Of a DNA stretch of 64,000 nucleotides, positions 47,401 to 56,609 are shown piece after piece; position 1 is the first letter of the stretch, and every line of letters starts with the position of its first letter. The notes below the pieces were generated by a model. That model was not told the origin of the DNA. It searched no databases and saw only the letters and a list, made by a program, of their open reading frames with translations. A program made the position numbers and the translations under genes. The stretch is from contig NMRA01000360.1 in the NCBI GenBank assembly GCA_002633005.1, forward strand, positions 194,758 through 258,757, read 5' to 3'. The stretch is from Phoronis australis (Eukaryota; Phoronida; Phoronidae).

Positions 47401-50400
47401 GACCAATCAGAACGCAGCATTTTTGACTCGCCTTTGTTTCCAAGCTGCCGTTTTACCTGAAAAACAGCACACAACTTATTGTTTGTTACTTTTCGCAAGC
47501 GGGTGGAGCTTGCAATAGGTCAGTTGTTGTATACAACTTCGACAATGACTGTCAGATATGACTTATGTGTTGACAGTTGTCCTGACATGAGTTTTCAAGG
47601 TAAAAAATTTGTATTCACGAAATCTTATAAACAAGCGAAGTGTGCAGACAGTGGTCTGGGAGTCTTATACGAGGTCATAAATGAAAAATCGGAGTCCGTA
47701 GACAAGGATTATGTATACAGCTGCAGGCTTGTGTCTGTTGTATCGGAATGTCTAAAAGTGAATGTCTGTCATGATGGTTTTTGTCTATTTTTATTGTGGA
47801 ATCTTGTTACAATGTTGGGTAAAATTTCACCAATTTCAGACAAAAATAGTTGCCAAAATTGCCCGTTTTCATTTCTTAAGGGAGTCCAAGATCTTTGCAA
47901 ATTCACACAAATTTTCAAAATATTGTCTAGTTGTAGCCGTGCTACAGAACTTGAACACGGAAAAGCGTAAATTTGGTGCTATGTATCTTTGGTAGAAAAA
48001 CTGAGAAAATGAAATTATTACTTGTGTCCTAATTGGTGAGCTTTTACAGTACCTCAAAAGACCTTTGAAGTCTGAATGTTACAACGACAGTTCGTTCATA
48101 ACAAGGGTAGACTGACATACCTTGGGTAAAATCGGGACTTGGGTGTGTGTGTGTGTGTGTGTGTTACATCACTGTTAGGGTTCTGAGAAAGGTTCGTTGT
48201 AACAAAGTTCAACTGTTTTCCAAGTCATTGCTTGAGGTTAATTCAACCTTCACGCCTTGATATTTAGTTTCGTTATATTCATTTTTGCTTGAATGGTTTG
48301 TGTATAGGCGCATGGACCATAGCAGGCGTATGTATGGTAGTGGGGACTTGGTAAACAAATGTGAGAAGTTGTTTGTCTGGGCTTCAGGTAATTCTAAAAA
48401 AGGGAGCCAGTTTCACGTCACACTTCTATTAAACCGTACTTTCATTGGTGTACCCTACGCATTGCAGCTGATCACAAACAGAAGGGGGCAGAGAAACGCA
48501 GCAAGTATTACCAGAAGTATGGCAATCCTAACTATGGTGGAATGAAAGGACTCATCAGTTCGTCTAGGTAATTTTTTGTCTTTGAATTGTGCAGTTTGGT
48601 GACATAATGGCGCATATGTAGACCCTTGTGGCTTTCTCTGAAGTAATGTGTTTTTTCATGGACGATTTTTTATTACAGCTAAGCTTCACGTATAGAAACA
48701 AGCTGCACAACCTGCATGTCTTAAAGTGGGTGTTATTCACATTTTTGTGAATTTTTAATATTTTGAATTTAATGTCAGTGTGAAATCATATACTCCCCGA
48801 CGTCTACTATTTTGTAACAGATACCTCAAGTTTCACTCAGTGCTCCTCAGTGTTACCCACGTGTCTCACACATTGGTGCGTGCATCTAAATCCAAGTATA
48901 GGTGCACCTTCACATTTAGACTCGTAATCCTAAATACTTACACATTTGGTAAATTTTTTGAAAATGCATCAGTTTGTTGAAAGTGTTAGGAGTTCTTGTG
49001 ATGGAGATTTACTATAAAGTAATACGCTCGTTATAAAAATGTTTTTGCACCCTACTCGACCTTTGGTGTAAACAACCATCTTTTGAGTGGCGGTATTTGT
49101 AACCCTATGATTCATACAGAATAAGGTAGTGACCAGCAGTGACTGTACAGTCAAGATTTTTCATCATGGCCTTGTGTTAAGTGTTGCGAGATGTGATGAC
49201 TGAAATATTTTACTCGTTGAAACCTGTGTTGCTGCAATTTTATGAACAACTAGAAATACAGGTCGAAAAATCTTGACTCAAATGGGTAATTTTTATGCGC
49301 CCACATATTTATTGCTGCCTGGACGTATGGCGTCCGCAGCTGTATTTCCTAAACCCCTAACAGAATCTTGATGAGATTTGGCAGATGTGTTCCTAACAAG
49401 CTGACGACTGATGACGACCGTTTGCGGTGCATTCATGGGTGCATTTTAACGCTTTGCGTTGCTCTTGTTTGTATTTTTCTTCACATTGGTGACATGCAGA
49501 AGCTGTTTCGTGAATTCTGTTGATAATCAATTTTAATGGATTGAGAAGCTAGTAGTGTCTTAATGAGAAAAAGATTACTACGTGATCTGACTCGCAACAC
49601 GTTTGTACTGACCTCACTGCATTTTTAAAGGAAGAGGAAACTCCGAGCGCGAAACAGAGAAGATGAGACGAGAGAGGATCGCAAGGCGATGGAGACAATT
49701 CCAGAGGGAGTTACAACATATGAGGACCTGGACATGTTTGGGGGGACATATGTGGAGCCAGGCGATGCTCCGGATCCTGCTATAGAAGAGAGCAGGGTAC
49801 AGCCATACAGGGATGAGGAATACAAAGAATTCTCAGGTGAGGAATCAGTGTCTGGTAAATGTGTGTCAGGGCTTGGAATTTTCCGCGGAAACGCGGATTT
49901 CCGCTTTTTTGAAATGTGCTTTCCGCTTTTTTTATAATATTTCCGCGTAAAACAATCGGATTTGATATGAAATTTCCGCGGCAAATTCCTTTCTTACCGC
50001 GGCGTTGCAGACGACGTTCACCTCGGGAAGCGGAAGTCTTTATGTTTCGGAGGAACGTAAATTGTCAACATNAGTCCGCCCGATTTTTGTCGCGGAAAGG
50101 TTCACATTGACCATTTCAAAGGCTGGTTATCGGGCATGATTTGGGCCGTAAAAGTTTCCGCGTTTTTTGTCATTGGTCATTCCAAGCCCTGGTGTGTGCA
50201 CGTTGAGAAAATGCTACCAAATTTCCATGATAGCTGTTGAAATGAAGACTAGAATCCTGTTGTGTATTAGAATAAACGCGTTTTGATGTTTACATAGAAG
50301 AGCATGATTTTATTTTCTTCATTAAGAAAGTTGTTCTCTCCTCAATAAGACTGTAACATAACTCATGTTCATGTAGCATAACTCATGTTCATGTAGCATA

Positions 50401-52442
50401 ACTCATGTTCATGAAAAGTATGTTCACTTCATCTGTTGTTTCTGCGATATTTAGTTTCACTTCATCAATTAAGTCTTAGTTTGTTGTTAGGTGTTGTATG
50501 GATAACCAACTGAGCAACTGTTGTTCCTCTCAGGTTCGGATAATGAAGACGACGTCGTCGGTGACTCGGAGCCAGCTAACGACCAGGCGGAGGGAGAGGA
50601 CGACGGAGACGCATTACAATATGAAAAAGAGCTGGCCATTTTACTGCAACCTCCACCCAAGAAGAGGACGATGAGGATGCATGCAGACGACTATGAGGAT
50701 GAAATAGAGGCCAAAAAGTAGGTGCTACAGGGCTCATAATTTTCCTTTTTTAAGGGGATTTCCTCTTTTTTGGTTTTGATTTCCTCTTAATATTTGAATC
50801 CTCTTTGCATCTCTTTTTATCATTATATTTTTACTTTTTCGTGTAAAAACGTTTCTTGCATTAAAATTTTACACACAAAAAATAAATTTCCATCGTATAA
50901 GCCTATTTGTAGAATGATATGTCACCTGGGAAATTTTCATCCTATTGGTCAATAAAAGCCCTGGTGCCATTAGGAGTCTGGAAAAATATTAATATAATTC
51001 TGTGGAACAAGTTATTTAAGTTGCATTTTGCCCGAAAATCAAATTAAACCTTTTACTCTCATAATGTCAATTACCCTGATAAGATTACATTTCTTTTACC
51101 GACTGAACACGTACATGCGGCGTTTTCGAATTCGCAATTTTATAGTTGGCCAACCCCAATAAGTTCTGATGTGTTTTCTTGAGCCGCTGATGGTTTCTAT
51201 GCTCTTCTTGGTTAGAGAATAAAGAAAAATGTGAGACAGGTTTTGTGAGAGTAAAAGGCCTAATATTAGTTTTATTTTTTAGCCAGCTAAGCATGGTGAA
51301 ATTCAGCTTTAAATTGTTCTTGCAGAATTTTGTAATGACTGGTTTACTTTGCTGAAGAGTTGAAACTGTGATTCCCACAAATGTTGCAGCGCCCTCAATT
51401 GGTCTTCCTGGACATCAACTCCAGAGGCCTGAACCATGAGCCAGATATCTTAAATGTTTTTAATGTGTTCAATGTAATAGTTCTCAGTACATAAGGTCCT
51501 AGAAAAATGTCCAAATTTGGCTAACTTTGGATAACATCATATCTCAGAAATGGCTTATCGTATTTAATTAAAATTATGCTCCGAGGAATTGTTCTAAAAT
51601 GTTCTGTTTTTGCAAGAATGGCTATCAAAAATAGGAATTCAATCTTTTTGAAGAAAATTTAAAGTTGTATAAAACAAAAACAAAAATAATTTAGAATACT
51701 GTATGTTTTTGAGATTTCATTGTGAACATTTGTACCAAACGAAATTTGTTCACGTGATGTCATTCATGCCATTGTTCTGTTAAGTTTTACTAAAAGAAGG
51801 AGTGAACAAATGACTCCATCAATGGCAGACTGGCTTATTAAGTTTAAAAATCTAACTTTACAGGTTTCTACTTTCAGAAAAGCATCATAAGTTTGCTTAG
51901 TATAGTTTTGTAAATATTTGACTTTTCAATAAAGTTCTACATCTCCTTATGCACTAATGTTCGCAAAAATTTTACACTACAATTTTTCCATCAAAATGAG
52001 ATCCTTGATAGAGTGTAGTTTTGGTTTAGATCCTTTTCTGTGTTTTACATGTTTGTATTGTGAACAGAATGCCTGTTAATAAAATAAATCTCTTATTAAT
52101 GGTTATCTCAAATGAGTCTCTGTGGTAGATTTAGTTGTTCATTTATGTTTTTTTTAATGTTTTTATAGGCAAAAGATTGAAAGTATAAAAACTGCAGCCT
52201 TGAAATCAATAGATGCCCGGGAGAAAATTAGCAAGAAACAGAAAGTGAGTATCCACGACCGATTGGGCAGTATGAGATCGAACTTTGAGCCCGTTGCTAA
52301 TGATGATTTACGCAGCCGACTGGGTAAACACAGACAATCACTGAACCGTCTTAAAGACTTGCCGAACATTCAAGTGGAAGTTGATTTCGATGACGAGGAT
52401 GATGAGATTGAAGACGATGATCTGGAGTTATTCGGAGTGTGA
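35305..52442 (+). CDS. NCBP3: NCBP3, nuclear cap-binding protein subunit 3, complete, 11 exons
   Basis: NCBP3 (C17orf85) binds capped RNA with NCBP1 and supports mRNA export under stress. Exons: 35305-35487, 36298-36360, 37851-37945, 38887-39044, 42336-42461, 43420-43577, 46145-46310, 48468-48567, 49631-49836, 50534-50717, 52169-52442. They total 1713 bases, 570 residues plus TGA, against about 620 in human. The protein runs from an acidic N-terminus (EEDDSLEDGEILDDIVDEDV), through KYDNPAGDFVTGLDLTS and an RRM-like fold with the W-I-D-D cap-binding motif, to FLRYATK, YYQKYGNPNYGGMKG, acidic and Lys-rich stretches, and a C-terminus RLKDLPNIQVEV like human RLDNLPSLQIEV. ATG 35305 is used because the frame upstream of it has no ATG. 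A polyadenylation signal lies at 52870. Confidence 0.96.
37375..37461 (+). repeat. 45 bp x 2 tandem repeat in NCBP3 intron
   Basis: Two units of ATACTGATAGGTGCATGCCT and GCTGACATCAAC in direct succession, with one or two differences. Confidence 0.9.
38044..38462 (+). mobile_element. Family B element, copy 3, long GC-richer form; left end lost at an N
   Basis: From the N at 38044 it matches 49962 onward (ATTTGATATGAAATTTCCGC) and closes TAATTCCAAGCCCTG. It carries a middle block (38160-38335) absent from the 49867 copy, where an N sits instead. The left inverted end seen at 49867 is missing here. Donor 37945 lies about 100 bases upstream. Confidence 0.78.
38887..42461 (+). CDS. NCBP3: NCBP3 exons 4-5: RRM-like cap-binding region
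   Basis: Exon 38887-39044 encodes IHLRGVDEMNTKDIFSYFQE and YPPGSIEWIDDHS. Exon 42336-42461 completes the cysteine codon and reads NILWLDPLSAARAMIGLS. The human counterpart is GVDEMSTQDVFSYFKEYPP with EWLDD and NVVWLDEMTATRALINMS. The WLDD motif, reported as needed for cap binding, is WIDD here, a conservative change. The two halves of the domain are separated by a 3.3 kb intron holding a family A element. Confidence 0.94.
39849..40032 (+). repeat. 92 bp x 2 tandem repeat
   Basis: Two nearly identical units beginning GGTTAGTCCTGTGTCACACT at 39850 and 39942, in the NCBP3 intron 39045-42335. Confidence 0.92.
40161..40405 (+). mobile_element. MITE-like family A, copy 2
   Basis: Opens CATGAGCGCACCAAGCCTG and carries TTTTTGAGAATGTG and TAGCGGACTTTTGTC, matching 53754-53998. 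The right boundary is approximate. Confidence 0.68.
40410..42330 (+). other. NCBP3 intron interior, no feature recognised
   Basis: AT-rich sequence. I found no exon, LINE or matched repeat in it. The stretch 40700-41160 is free of obvious tandem structure. Confidence 0.45.
42549..42720. mobile_element. Palindromic MITE family H, copy 2 (near full palindrome)
   Basis: Opens ATTACCGTATTGCCGCGCC and closes GGCACGGCATTATGGTAAT. The complementarity continues inward (TAGGCCCATGGGC against CTCATGGGCCTA), so the 172 bases could form one long stem. It starts 87 bases after the NCBP3 exon 5 donor. Confidence 0.8.
42832..42959. mobile_element. Partial MITE family H, copy 3
   Basis: Shares ACTTGGGCTTATGTGCAGAA, GCTAACCACTGGGGTAAAAA and GATATAGGCCTGAAGGCGCA (one base aside) with copy 2, about 110 bases from it. 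The inverted ends are eroded. Confidence 0.62.
43121..43196 (-). repeat. Ser-tRNA-like sequence (tRNA pseudogene or SINE head)
   Basis: On the minus strand: an A-box-like TGGCCAAGTGG, then GCTGGACTGACAACTGAAAA where a Ser-type TGGACTTGAAATCCA arm would be, then a B box GGTTCAAACC within CCAGGTTCAAACCTG. The anticodon stem does not pair properly and the acceptor stem is poor, so I do not call it a working tRNA. Confidence 0.5.
43420..46310 (+). CDS. NCBP3: NCBP3 exons 6-7 (acidic linker and FLRYATK block)
   Basis: Exon 43420-43577 is very acidic (EEAMSEDDDELNLMSSDEED). Exon 46145-46310 moves from an acidic start to RWRLGVPHRKAQQLFLRYAT, the counterpart of human NRLFMRFATK. The acceptor at 43419 (ctatttatag) is chosen over the upstream gcag at 43389 because only it continues the split GAA codon. 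Confidence 0.9.
44390..44960 (+). repeat. Dispersed repeat family G, copy 1
   Basis: Shares ACATCATATCTCAGAAA, GCTATCAAAAATAG, TTTTTGAGAT, ATTTTACTAAAAG and GACTCAATTGATGG-type blocks, in the same order, with 51490-51960. Both are in NCBP3 introns in the same orientation. Old and non-coding. Confidence 0.6.
45212..45652 (+). mobile_element. LINE 3' fragment with RT C-terminus (CR1/Rex1-like)
   Basis: Positions 45212-45337 encode the usual C-terminal wording of non-LTR reverse transcriptases (AAIIWNSFSPEIKRSNSITT, FKVNIKKWL, stop). After about 230 bases of 3' UTR comes GTTGAGGGCCCTCTTGGAAA .. AGAGGCCACCCTCATT, then an A/T-rich tail with AATAATAAAATAAAT. This family differs from the LINE at 28426. 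Confidence 0.72.
45783..45895. mobile_element. Palindromic MITE family K, copy 2
   Basis: Opens CAATAGTCGGATATAACG and mirrors it at the right end (CTCGTTATATATCAGAGTATT), with AACCAG..CTGGTT arms inside. Confidence 0.72.
46412..46548 (+). repeat. 69 bp x 2 tandem repeat
   Basis: Units begin AATCTTGCTTCAGAAAGAAC at 46412 and 46481, differing at two or three bases. About 100 bases after the NCBP3 exon 7 donor. Confidence 0.93.
46917..47087. other. Assembly gap, 171 N
   Basis: A run of N in the NCBP3 intron 46311-48467. No exon appears to be missing, since exons 7 and 8 join in frame and match the order in other NCBP3 proteins. Confidence 0.99.
47364..47523 (+). mobile_element. MITE family D, copy 5
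   Basis: Opens TTGACCCATCGCCAGG and closes GCAATAGGTCAG, with GATTTTGAGTGACGGCTTAA, TCAGAACGCAGCATT and TCCAAGCTGCCGTTTTACC inside. Confidence 0.73.
48142..48164 (+). repeat. (GT)n microsatellite
   Basis: Eleven GT units in the NCBP3 intron before exon 8. Confidence 0.95.
48468..49836 (+). CDS. NCBP3: NCBP3 exons 8-9 (YGNPNYGGMKG motif)
   Basis: Exon 48468-48567 encodes YYQKYGNPNYGGMKGLISSS, almost identical to human YYMKYGNPNYGGMKGILSNS and the most diagnostic block of the family. Exon 49631-49836 is first basic (RKRKLRARNREDETREDRK) and then reads YEDLDMFGGTYVEPGDAPD. Confidence 0.95.
49290..49467 (+). mobile_element. Family C element, internally deleted 178 bp copy
   Basis: Joins the family C start (TTTTTATGCGCCCACATATT), a short stretch shared with the 7730 copy (TCTTGATGAGATTTGGCAGA), and the family C end (GGTGCATTCATGGGTGCATT .. 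TTGCTCTTG), with nothing of the sub-repeat region between. Confidence 0.8.
49867..50191 (+). mobile_element. Family B element, copy 4, long form with an N at 50072
   Basis: Both inverted ends are present (CAGGGCTTGGAATTTTCC and GTCATTCCAAGCCCTG), with TTTCCGCGG-rich sequence inside. The N at 50072 replaces about 190 bases present in the 38044 copy. It starts 30 bases after the NCBP3 exon 9 donor. Confidence 0.82.
50357..50414 (+). repeat. 20 bp x 3 tandem repeat
   Basis: Three CATAACTCATGTTCATGTAG units, about 120 bases before the acceptor of NCBP3 exon 10. Confidence 0.93.
50534..52442 (+). CDS. NCBP3: NCBP3 exons 10-11 (C-terminus)
   Basis: Exon 50534-50717 encodes an acidic stretch and then LLQPPPKKRTMRMHADDYED, like human ISTPSPKKSMKMTMYADEVE. 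Exon 52169-52442 encodes the repeated short R-L-G motifs typical of NCBP3 (DRLGSM, SRLGKH) and the end RLKDLPNIQVEV, followed by an acidic tail ending ELFGV. Human NCBP3 has more R-L-G copies, which explains the shorter protein here. Confidence 0.93.
50728..50963 (+). mobile_element. Family B element, copy 5, short form
   Basis: Opens CAGGGCTCATAATTTTCC and closes ATAAAAGCCCTG. The interior matches the copy at 16233 (AGGGGATTTCCTCTTTTTTG, GATATGTCACCTGG). It starts only ten bases past the NCBP3 exon 10 donor (gtaggtgcta), leaving the 5' splice site itself untouched. Confidence 0.8.
51090..51380 (+). repeat. Dispersed repeat family L, copy 1
   Basis: Parallels 55800-56050: GCGGCGTTTTCGAATTCGCA against GCGGCGTCGAATCCCCA, GCCGCTGATGGTTTC against GTCGCTGATGGTTTC, and GAAATTCAGCTTTAAA against GAAACCCAGCTTTAAA. 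Confidence 0.55.
51490..51960 (+). repeat. Dispersed repeat family G, copy 2
   Basis: See the blocks shared with 44390-44960. This copy lies directly upstream of the last NCBP3 exon's intron end and has no open frame of note. Confidence 0.6.
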
Positions 52443-52686
52443 TCCATGTGTGTCAGGAACTCATGTCGGTAGCATTGCTTTAGAGCCCAACGCTGTATAG
52501 CATGGCCGACTCTGACTACATCAGGAGGTTATCCATCAGGGCTGGGTTGCACAAAAGTTACGTGTATACGCTGGACAGCAGCAGTGACGTCGCACTATCC
52601 CTCGTCACATTTCCGTTATAGTTAAATAGATTTGATTTCAAGCAACGGTCAAATCTACTCATCGGATAAGTGCTCAACTGGTTTTG

Positions 52687-52762
52687 TTTAACCTGGCCCA
52701 GATTTGGGCTAATATACATACACATGTGTAACCTAGCTCAGATTTGGGCTAATATACATAAG
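52687..52762 (+). repeat. ~42 bp x 2 tandem repeat in NCBP3 3' UTR
   Basis: CAGATTTGGGCTAATATACA occurs twice in direct succession, upstream of the polyadenylation signal. Confidence 0.85.
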
Positions 52763-52869
52763 CACGAGACAGATCGTTATTTGCATTTCACTTTGCACCA
52801 CAGAACAGTGAATTGGAATGTTTTTATGTGAACCAGTGCTGTGGCAGTTTGGAACATGAAATTATTTTT

Positions 52870-52875
52870 AATAAA
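52870..52875 (+). terminator. NCBP3 polyadenylation signal AATAAA
   Basis: AATAAA followed by TGTGC and a T-containing stretch, 428 bases after the NCBP3 stop. It is the first canonical signal downstream. Confidence 0.7.
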
Positions 52876-53189
52876 TGTGCTTTTAGGAAATTACATTGTT
52901 CTTGCAACCAAAACACTACTCTGCAATGTAAGAAACAATACTGATGACACAGTCATTTGAATAGTTAATGAGGTTTATCAATTTATTAAGACCATGGTGT
53001 ATCCAAAGCCTCTATTATCAGTATATATGGTAATGAGGTCAAGTCGTGCTACCTCGCAAATTTTAAATTTTTGGGTGTTTCAAAATTTTATAGAGTTGGT
53101 ACCATGAAACAAGTCCAAAAAACAAACTCTTTTATGAGAAGTTTTGAACATCATTTTAGAAATGTTCTTCCTGACAATGTAAAGAGAAG

Positions 53190-53373
53190 GCAGTGTGACC
53201 TAGTGTGATAGGTGCCGGCTTCTTAACTCGAGGTCGTGGGTTTGAGTCCCACTGTGTCACACTGCTAAACCCTTGAGTCAGGTTTCTTGTCCCCCAGCTC
53301 GGTTTTAACTATTAATAAAACATGAAAATGACTCCCAGTGATCAGTGCAATGAGCCAGCCTGCGCACGTCTGG
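53190..53373 (+). repeat. tRNA-derived SINE, family F, copy 2
   Basis: GCAGTGTGACCTAGTGTGAT begins a tRNA-like head with a B box in GGGTTTGAGTCCCAC, closed by GTGTCACACTGC, which pairs with the start. The body (TAAACCCTTGAGTCAGG .. GTGCAATGAGCCAGCC .. GCGCACGTCTGG) matches the inverted copy at 4212-4412. Confidence 0.75.
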
Positions 53374-53753
53374 AACAACATGTATCGGGCGCCTGCAATT
53401 ATTTTATATAGGATATATATAAAGATGGCAGTTTGTGACTGTAGGGACATGGTATGGTAAGATAGTAAAATCTCGCCAGTTTCAGGCAAATTGCCATTTT
53501 TCTCTTATTTCAAAGGCTTTTCACATTGTTGTGATTGGTCCATGATTTTTGAAAATATCGTCTGGTGGTAACCATGGTACAAATCTCAAACATTAAAACA
53601 TTACTTTATTGCTACCCATCTTTAATTGGAAAATCAAAAAATAAACAGGTTCCACTTGTTTGCCACATTGTGTCCTAAATTAGTGAGAATTTAGATTATT
53701 TTCAAATGAGACCTGTCTTTTTTGAATCAGGCTGTGTACTAAGATCCTCTTCA

Positions 53754-53998
53754 TGGGCGCACCCAGCCTAAAAAAATTGGGGGGGTTCGAATTTTTGAGA
53801 ATGTGGACCTTTCACTAAAAAATGGAGTACACTCTGAGCTAAGAATTGTGCATTCCCCGAATTTTGGTAGTTCCTTCCTTTTTAGTGGACTTTTGTCTGG
53901 TATGACTTTGTTTCTGTGAGGCGGACCTTTTTGCCCACTTCGCCTAATGGGGTGGCTCATTCGAGCCGCGAGACCCCCTGATTGCGGGCATACTCTTC
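53754..53998 (+). mobile_element. MITE-like family A, copy 3
   Basis: Opens CATGGGCGCACCCAGCC and closes with GGGCATACTC. The interior carries TTTTTGAGAATGTGGACC and TTTTGCCCACTTCGCC blocks shared with the other two copies. Confidence 0.7.
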
Positions 53999-54114
53999 AC
54001 ATATCCAGTTACAAAGAGTATAATGTTTTGCGAGCATAAGGTGTAAAATGTGTTGCTCTGTACCCATGTTTAGCGAACATATTTGGTGATAGGGGTCCTA
54101 GTGCGCGGTTGTGT

Positions 54115-54471
54115 GAAACAGTCCCAAATAGGGACTCCACTAAGTTCAATTAGTTTACTGCCCATCTCTGGACTTGTGCAAACACTCAGTAGTTTTTCTT
54201 GTGTTGTTTTAGTGAGTTTCATTACTAAATTGAGTAATTTTTTGACTTTGATACAAATTGAGTGTGAACTCCTGGTTGAATTCTCAGTATTAGTAGGGAT
54301 CTTTTGATGCAGCTTTTCAAATTTAAGTGCCTACTTATTTTCCTTTAACTAAGGGCTCTTTTTTAGTTATGATATTAGAATGATGAAATATATTACATCT
54401 TCAACTAAAGAACGACTGAAAAACACAAAGAATTTAGGGAACTTAGTTGAGTCCCTATTTGCCACTGTTTC
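54115..54471 (+). mobile_element. MITE family J, copy 1, uninterrupted
   Basis: A 33-bp end starting GAAACAGTCCCAAATAGGGA is mirrored by GTCCCTATTTGCCACTGTTTC at the other end, with one to three mismatches. The 290-base interior has no open frame. Its middle (TTTTTTAGTTATGATATTAG) is the unoccupied version of the site where family C sits in copy 2. Confidence 0.85.
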
Positions 54472-55091
54472 GTGCTGCCGGGCATTTGACCCCTTGCCCA
54501 GGAAATTGTTCAAAATGTCACCATTACCATCATTTCATGCAATTATTTAGGCAAGAGGTTTTCCAGATATAAATGCTATTGTTTTTAAATCCTCTTTTAA
54601 TAGATAGGCACAATTCACTACTTGCACGAATTCACCATTATACTTGAAAACCAGGTATTGTGTCCAAACTACAATGGTTCTGCATGTTTGGAACAAGCAC
54701 ACTTTCAGGTTTACATTGTTAAAATTGATGCTAAAACCAGGCATTGTGCCCTAAACAACAATGTACAACAATCATTTTTGCAGTGCGAACGAAGTGTGCA
54801 AGTAGTGAATTCTACCCAAGTCCTGAAATAAATGTGCATCTCAGTTTTGGTTGGTTATGAACATCGCCACCGATCAGACCAGCTTCATGTACAGGCCACC
54901 CAAAAATAAGGATGACAGCTTCTCCAGACCTTATAAGCCAGGCTCTAAAGTAAAATGCTATATGAAAAGAGGTATAGGTTCCAATCAGCATTCATTTTTT
55001 ATTGATGAACGTGCCAATTGTAGACACCAAGTACGTGTTGCCCAGTAACCGCCAGAAGGCAGATACACTTGGGACTGGATATTTACACAAC

Positions 55092-55120
55092 CAATGAGCT
55101 ATATGTAATTTATCTCATTG
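55092..55120. other. Decayed LINE-type hairpin
   Basis: CAATGAGCTATATGTAATTTATCTCATTG keeps the arms of the hairpin at 28535-28563 (CAATGAG..CTCATTG) and the following TTGTTCAC. It probably marks the 3' end of another copy of that LINE. Confidence 0.5.
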
Positions 55121-55799
55121 TTCACGACCATTGACGATAATTTTAAACAATACCTTATTTTCAACACCCAGCTAGGTAGAAACACACGAATAGGTGGAAA
55201 TCCTTTCCATAGTCTATCATAATCCATTATTACAACATAAAAGAAAACTGTCATGCAAACAATTGAAAACATACCTTGACAATTTATGGAGATTATAAAC
55301 TGAGATTTGAATATCCATTTCGATGAAATGTGGCCGGAGCAGTAGCGGGGTCGTTAACCACCGTGACAACAAATGAAATTAAAAAAGACGAAGCAAAAAA
55401 CTGGGAAGGCTGTTTGTCAGTAATGCAGGACAATTGACCTGAGTTTTCAATGGCATTATAATGCAGCTAACGACCCAAGAAGTTATGATACACTGAAGGT
55501 CCCTTAAGGCTTCAGTTCGTGCCGGTTTTCTACGGCTCAGTACTCAATGATCTCAACCTGTCCGCCGGGGGGGATTTTTTGTTCGAGGTGTTGGTAAATC
55601 CGAAACAAATGTTACTTTTTAACGATCGAAGAATAATTTATTGTTTATGGTGATCGAATTCAGCTAGGATAGGATTGACTGCATGGATGATGACGAATTT
55701 TGATTAAAATCCATCATGATGAATGCGCATGATTTTATATTGTTGATTTCTTAACCTAAGCGCTTTAGGGCTCGACGCTAATCCGATCTTGTACTGTTG

Positions 55800-56050
55800 T
55801 CGATAATGAGATGTAAATTCAAGTCACAGGCAATGCGTACTTGCGGCGTCGAATCCCCAATTTTGTATTGGTCAACTCAAACTGCGGCTTTCACGAAGTC
55901 GCTGATGGTTTCGACGTTGGTCCGAAAATATACCGAACCCACCACGGTAAGCCGGAAGCATTATAAGACCCGCTATGAGATTACAACGGCCTAATTCCAC
56001 ATTTCTAACAGGGCGAAACCCAGCTTTAAAGTGCAAAAACGCCATTCTAC
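55800..56050 (+). repeat. Dispersed repeat family L, copy 2
   Basis: Counterpart of 51090-51380, more GC-rich and with short deletions. It lies about 560 bases before the kinesin start codon. Confidence 0.5.
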
Positions 56051-56609
56051 CATACAACTTTTCCGGTGCCCAATATTAATGTTTTGTAGTAGGCCTACAT
56101 GATGATTACACCTTAATTACGGAAAACATGATATGACAGTTATGCATTCTTTTCCACACTTAGTCAGTCAAATTTATTTTCAGATTATATGTAAATCAAA
56201 ATGACGACCTTTCAATAAAGTTGCTAGTTCTTGTGTTTACGCTGTCCATAAATTCAAATGAACATGGGAGAGAGACCGCGGCGAATGTTCCCCTTCCCCT
56301 CCACCCTCTCCCTATAAATCCGACACTGGTGATGTCTGACAGTACAGAGTTGTCGCGGAATCTTCACTGCTGCACTGAAATCCTTCAATTCGTGAACTCT
56401 TCAAATCTGTTCAGTTGCGTAATCGTGTTGATTTGTGTATAGCAACATGTCCGGTTACATCAAAGAAATCGCAAAATGGACTCGCCCAACAAGTGTCGCC
56501 ATTGCATGACGTCACGTAGCCCTTAGAGAAGTGAAGCGAGCTGGCCTCGTCAAACGGAGAGATGGACTTTTGATATTTTCACGTGTTTGTGTTCGTCTAA
56601 AATATAAAA

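Noticed and set aside
47479-47970. 163-residue + frame in the NCBP3 intron
   Set aside because: It starts inside a family D MITE, and its second half resembles non-coding sequence at 53446-53600. No domain, and NCBP3 splices cleanly around it.
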